From assembly GCA_934276635.1 (NCBI GenBank), contig CAKQTH010000008.1, positions 1 to 50,369 on the forward strand: a stretch of DNA of 50,369 bases, given 5' to 3'. Source of the DNA: an uncultured Alphaproteobacteria bacterium (lineage in GTDB: Bacteria > Pseudomonadota > Alphaproteobacteria > RF32 > CAG-239). Numbering within the stretch: position 1 is the stretch's first letter; each line of letters begins with the position of its first letter. Of this stretch, positions 47,560 through 50,369 are shown in pieces. Position numbers and translations under genes: made by a program. The notes below the pieces were generated by a model that saw nothing but the letters and a program-made list of their open reading frames with translations, had not been told where the DNA came from and searched no databases.

Positions 47560-49959
47560 ATGAAAAAAATCGTAACTTTGCTGTTTTTGTTTGCCGCGGT
47601 CGTTCAGCCTTGCAACTCGTTTGCGGAGCAGGCAGATGTTGACGCGGTCACTCGTGTGGTAGAAAGCCAAAAATCGAACGATGTCGATTTCAGCGAGATT
47701 AATGTCCGACTGAAAAATATTGAAGATTCCATCAAAAGCGGGCAGGCCTCGGATGAAGATGTCAAGTCTTTTTCAAACACTCTGACTTCTACCGAAAGTT
47801 CGTTGCTTGACATAAAAAAACAGCAGGAGCGCGAAGCAAAATTTGTGCAAAAAAGGATTGAGGCACTCGGCGACGGGCCGAAAGACGGCGATACCGAGCT
47901 TGAAATAATCACGCAAAAACGGCAGGAATTTGCTCAGGAAATGGCTCTGCAAAAGGCCAAAATTGCCGAAGTTGATATTTTGCTGGCAAAAATTTATGAA
48001 TTGAATACATTGGCGGTCAATCAGCATAACCGCCAGCTGCTCGGAGACCTGATGTCGCGTCAGCCGTCGCTTGTTTATCCGCAGAACCTGTACACTTCAA
48101 CCAAATCGTTTTTGACATTTTTGGTAAATATTATCGAATCGCCTGCAAAGTGGTATAAAAACTCCACCGGTATGCTGAAAGCAAATATGCTGATTTCGAT
48201 TTCTTTGATGCTGGCTTTGCTTTTGCTCGGAATTTGGGTCAGATTGGTGATTATGAAAAAGTGGGGATACCGCAGCGATATAACTTCGCCGAATTATGAG
48301 CAAAAACTGTTGGTTGCCGCGCGGGTTGCGGTGGCATACGGAATTATACCGTCGTGCATAATCGGCGGATTTTTGGTTTGGATAATCAGTACCGGCGGAC
48401 TATCGCAGGGATTTTTCAGCGTCGTTCTGGCAAATGCTTTGTATTTTTCGCTGTATGCGGTTATCGGAAGAGCCATAGCCAGAGTTACTTTTGCTCCGTA
48501 TCACGAAGAATGGCGGCTTGTAAAAACAAACACTTTCAGGGCGAAAAATATTGTCAATTCAATATATTGGAGCCTGATATTGGTATGCGCGTCGCTCTGT
48601 CTTGACAGTATTGCCACCCATGCAAACTATCCGATTGAACTTTTGTATTTTTTGAGTACTCTTTCTGCCGGAATTCAGGCATTTTGCTTTGCTCTGATAG
48701 TCAATTCGGCAATCAAAAAAGAGCAAACGGAAGATGACGATGCCGAAGATGACAAGCTTTCCGGCGAATGGAAAATCAGCTTTTTTACCACACTGTTTTC
48801 TCTCGGAATTTTCGGACTGGCTCTTGCCGGATATTCAAGATTGGCGCTGTATATAATGTCCAGACTGTTTTTGTCGGCTCTGATGATTGGCGCTTTTGTC
48901 CTGATAAAGCGGGCTTTGACAGACTTTTTCAATCGGCTGCTGACCGCATCGCTGAGCCTTTCAAAACGGCGGGTAAAGAACAAAATTATCGAAAATCTGG
49001 ACTTGTTTACATCGATAATTTTTACTCCGATTTTGTTGCTGTTGCTGATTTTTGCTTTGCTTAATCTGTGGGGAATGCCGACTGATTTTCTGTTGCAAAG
49101 TATCAAAAAGCTGTTCCTCGGCTTTAAGATCGGCGGGGTGGAAATTTCTCTGGTGTCAATTTTGCTGGGAATTGCCGCGTTTTTCGGTGCGATTTATCTT
49201 TTCAAAATTATGACAGCAAAGCTCAAAAACAACATTTTGACAAAGCTCAGTATTGATGACGGTATCAAAAATTCTATGCTGACGACGCTCCGATTTTTGA
49301 GCACCATATTCGCGGCGTTGGTCGCAATCGTGGTGATGGGCGTAGACCTTACGAATCTGGCGTTGATTGCCGGTGCTCTTTCCATCGGTATCGGTTTCGG
49401 GTTGCAAAATATCATCAACAATCTGGTTTCCGGGCTGATTATTCTTTTTGAGCGTCCGTTTCAGGTCGGCGATTGGGTGATAATCAATGGAGAAGAGGGC
49501 AAAATCAAACAGGTGAATATCCGCTCGACCGAGGTTGAAACCTTCAAGCGCTCAAGTGTTATTATCCCTAATGCGAATCTTTTGTCTTCATCGGTAACAA
49601 ACCTCACGCATGGGAACAATGTTGCCCGCTGTGCCGTACAGGTCGGAGTTGCTTATGGCTCCGATGTGGAAAAAGTAAGGAAGATTTTGCTCGAATGTGC
49701 AAATAACCATCGCTTTGTTTTGAAAAATCCGGCGCCGTATGTGCTGTTTCAGGATTTTGGCTCAAGTAGTCTTAATTTTGAGCTCAGGTGCTATACCGCC
49801 AACATTTGGGACGGCTGGATAATCCCGAGCGATTTGCGTTTTGAGATAAATCGCAGATTTATCGAAGAAAAAATCGAAATTCCGTTCCCGCAGGTTGTTG
49901 TCCACTCGGGCGAAAAGGTTTCTGATGACAAACAATTTTATGCCAAAAAAGATATTTAG
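47560..49959 (+). CDS. Large MscS-family mechanosensitive channel
   Basis: 799 residues. A signal peptide (about 1-23) is followed by a periplasmic coiled-coil region (about 25-185), then about ten to eleven transmembrane helices from about 205, and the MscS pore domain near 575-660: VDLTNLALIAGALSIGIGFG, GLQNIINNLVSGLIILFERP and QVGDWVIING. The C-terminal alpha-beta domain ends with EIPFPQVVVHSGEKV. It is a MscK/YbiO/MscM-type channel that opens on membrane tension. It follows the asd homologue closely, so the two may be cotranscribed. Confidence 0.93.
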   Translation: MKKIVTLLFLFAAVVQPCNSFAEQADVDAVTRVVESQKSNDVDFSEINVRLKNIEDSIKSGQASDEDVKSFSNTLTSTESSLLDIKKQQEREAKFVQKRIEALGDGPKDGDTELEIITQKRQEFAQEMALQKAKIAEVDILLAKIYELNTLAVNQHNRQLLGDLMSRQPSLVYPQNLYTSTKSFLTFLVNIIESPAKWYKNSTGMLKANMLISISLMLALLLLGIWVRLVIMKKWGYRSDITSPNYEQKLLVAARVAVAYGIIPSCIIGGFLVWIISTGGLSQGFFSVVLANALYFSLYAVIGRAIARVTFAPYHEEWRLVKTNTFRAKNIVNSIYWSLILVCASLCLDSIATHANYPIELLYFLSTLSAGIQAFCFALIVNSAIKKEQTEDDDAEDDKLSGEWKISFFTTLFSLGIFGLALAGYSRLALYIMSRLFLSALMIGAFVLIKRALTDFFNRLLTASLSLSKRRVKNKIIENLDLFTSIIFTPILLLLLIFALLNLWGMPTDFLLQSIKKLFLGFKIGGVEISLVSILLGIAAFFGAIYLFKIMTAKLKNNILTKLSIDDGIKNSMLTTLRFLSTIFAALVAIVVMGVDLTNLALIAGALSIGIGFGLQNIINNLVSGLIILFERPFQVGDWVIINGEEGKIKQVNIRSTEVETFKRSSVIIPNANLLSSSVTNLTHGNNVARCAVQVGVAYGSDVEKVRKILLECANNHRFVLKNPAPYVLFQDFGSSSLNFELRCYTANIWDGWIIPSDLRFEINRRFIEEKIEIPFPQVVVHSGEKVSDDKQFYAKKDI

Positions 49960-50000
49960 CTCTTGCAAAATAATAATTATATGATACAAACAAGAGCGTT

Positions 50001-50100
<100 letters not shown>

Positions 50101-50104
<4 letters not shown>

Positions 50105-50133
50105 TCCCCTGAGGCTGAGCCGAGGGGATTTTT
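50101..50133 (+). terminator. tRNA-Thr terminator
   Basis: AAAATCCCCT (50101-50110) pairs with AGGGGATTTT (50123-50132) around GAGGCTGAGCCG; T tail. Confidence 0.9.
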
Positions 50134-50257
50134 GCGTTGCTATGCTCTGGCTCATAAGTTCGCGGGGCTCACTAACTCGCTGCGGTCAGTCGGTTTGCGG
50201 CGCCTCGCAGGCATCGCTGCCGCTTGCGAGCTTGTCGGCAAACTCTCCTGCTGCGTC

Positions 50258-50284
50258 AAAAATTTCTCCACCGGAGAAATTTTT
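50258..50284. terminator. Palindromic terminator-like hairpin in the end spacer
   Basis: AAAAATTTCTCC and GGAGAAATTTTT form 12 base pairs around ACC. It lies in a 190-base spacer (50134-50292) without a credible gene. Confidence 0.55.
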
Positions 50285-50292
50285 ATCCTCGC

Positions 50293-50369
50293 CGCATTCG
50301 TAATGCGTGGGTCGGTGGTTCGAGTCCACTAACCGGCACCATTTTTTATAATAGCTCCTTTGAAAAAAA
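50293..50369 (+). repeat. 77-bp direct repeat at the window end, tRNA-Thr fragment
   Basis: Identical to 50028-50104. It contains the 3' part of tRNA-Thr without acceptor 5' strand or D arm, so it cannot make a tRNA. A repeat that ends exactly at the sequence end and is as long as a common assembly k-mer points to an assembly-graph boundary, which often marks a true tandem or dispersed repeat. Confidence 0.85.

Overview
The window looks like one AT-rich contig from an uncultured alphaproteobacterium, probably a host- or gut-associated, oxygen-sensitive lineage. The alphaproteobacterial signs are a three-gene transhydrogenase (pntAA-pntAB-pntB), a truB-rpsO-pnp cluster, secA divergent from a parvulin-type foldase, an M23 peptidase next to a bactofilin, and frequent TTGACA-type promoters. 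HydE, a maturase of [FeFe]-hydrogenase, and the loss of most ordinary aerobic-metabolism genes from view suggest fermentative or anaerobic life, but that is inference. No phage, insertion sequence or CRISPR array is visible.

Layout. 1-2.1 kb: a cut-off coiled-coil gene and two secreted proteins that share a C-terminal YTPxEAAA motif. 2.2-8.6 kb: a forward housekeeping block (recO, parC, mtnN, ftsB-like, M23 peptidase, bactofilin, smpB). 8.6-12.1 kb: an accessory reverse-strand block of unknown small proteins, a prepilin-like protein, tRNA-Met and a proline-rich lipoprotein. 12.2-14.9 kb: a secreted nuclease, then rplU-rpmA-obgE-rsfS. 15.1-19.6 kb (reverse): pnp, rpsO, truB and two half-size chromate transporters. 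19.7-25.7 kb: pntAA-pntAB-pntB and an IleS of the eukaryote-like type, preceded by an isoleucine-rich leader peptide. 25.7-27.7 kb: two tandem long-hairpin repeats, a second prepilin-like gene, and a guanine deaminase with an unknown partner. 27.8-30.1 kb: gap-pgk. 30.4-34.9 kb: an acyltransferase/acyl-ACP synthetase, a hemolysin III family protein, small unknown genes and a GNAT-Nudix fusion. 35-40.5 kb: secA, a foldase, a PH-domain membrane protein and a Ca/Na exchanger. 40.7-43.5 kb: tRNA-Arg, hydE, an SPFH protein with a long structured leader, and a small lipoprotein. 43.7-50 kb: DnaA boxes and dnaB, ycgN-like, ygjP-like, an asd homologue that has lost its catalytic residues, a large MscS-family channel and tRNA-Thr. 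The contig ends in a 77-bp repeat of the tRNA-Thr 3' part.

Most interesting points. (1) Three reverse-strand surface-protein genes (one secreted, two prepilin-like) have a TTGACA box followed 5-6 bases later by a run of 8-11 G, the layout expected of slipped-strand phase-variable promoters. Two of these upstream regions are near copies of each other, including a TGAC-N4-GTCA palindrome. (2) Two otherwise unrelated secreted proteins end in the same YTPxEAAA motif, a candidate sorting or processing signal. (3) A 15-codon leader peptide ending I-F-I-I-I-P precedes ileS, suggesting attenuation by isoleucyl-tRNA supply. (4) The asd homologue lacks the active-site Cys, Arg and His. (5) A TTGACA-N17-TATATT promoter drives a three-hairpin RNA or leader upstream of the SPFH gene. 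(6) Two adjacent DnaA boxes sit in front of dnaB. All functional statements rest on reading motifs by eye; no database search was run.
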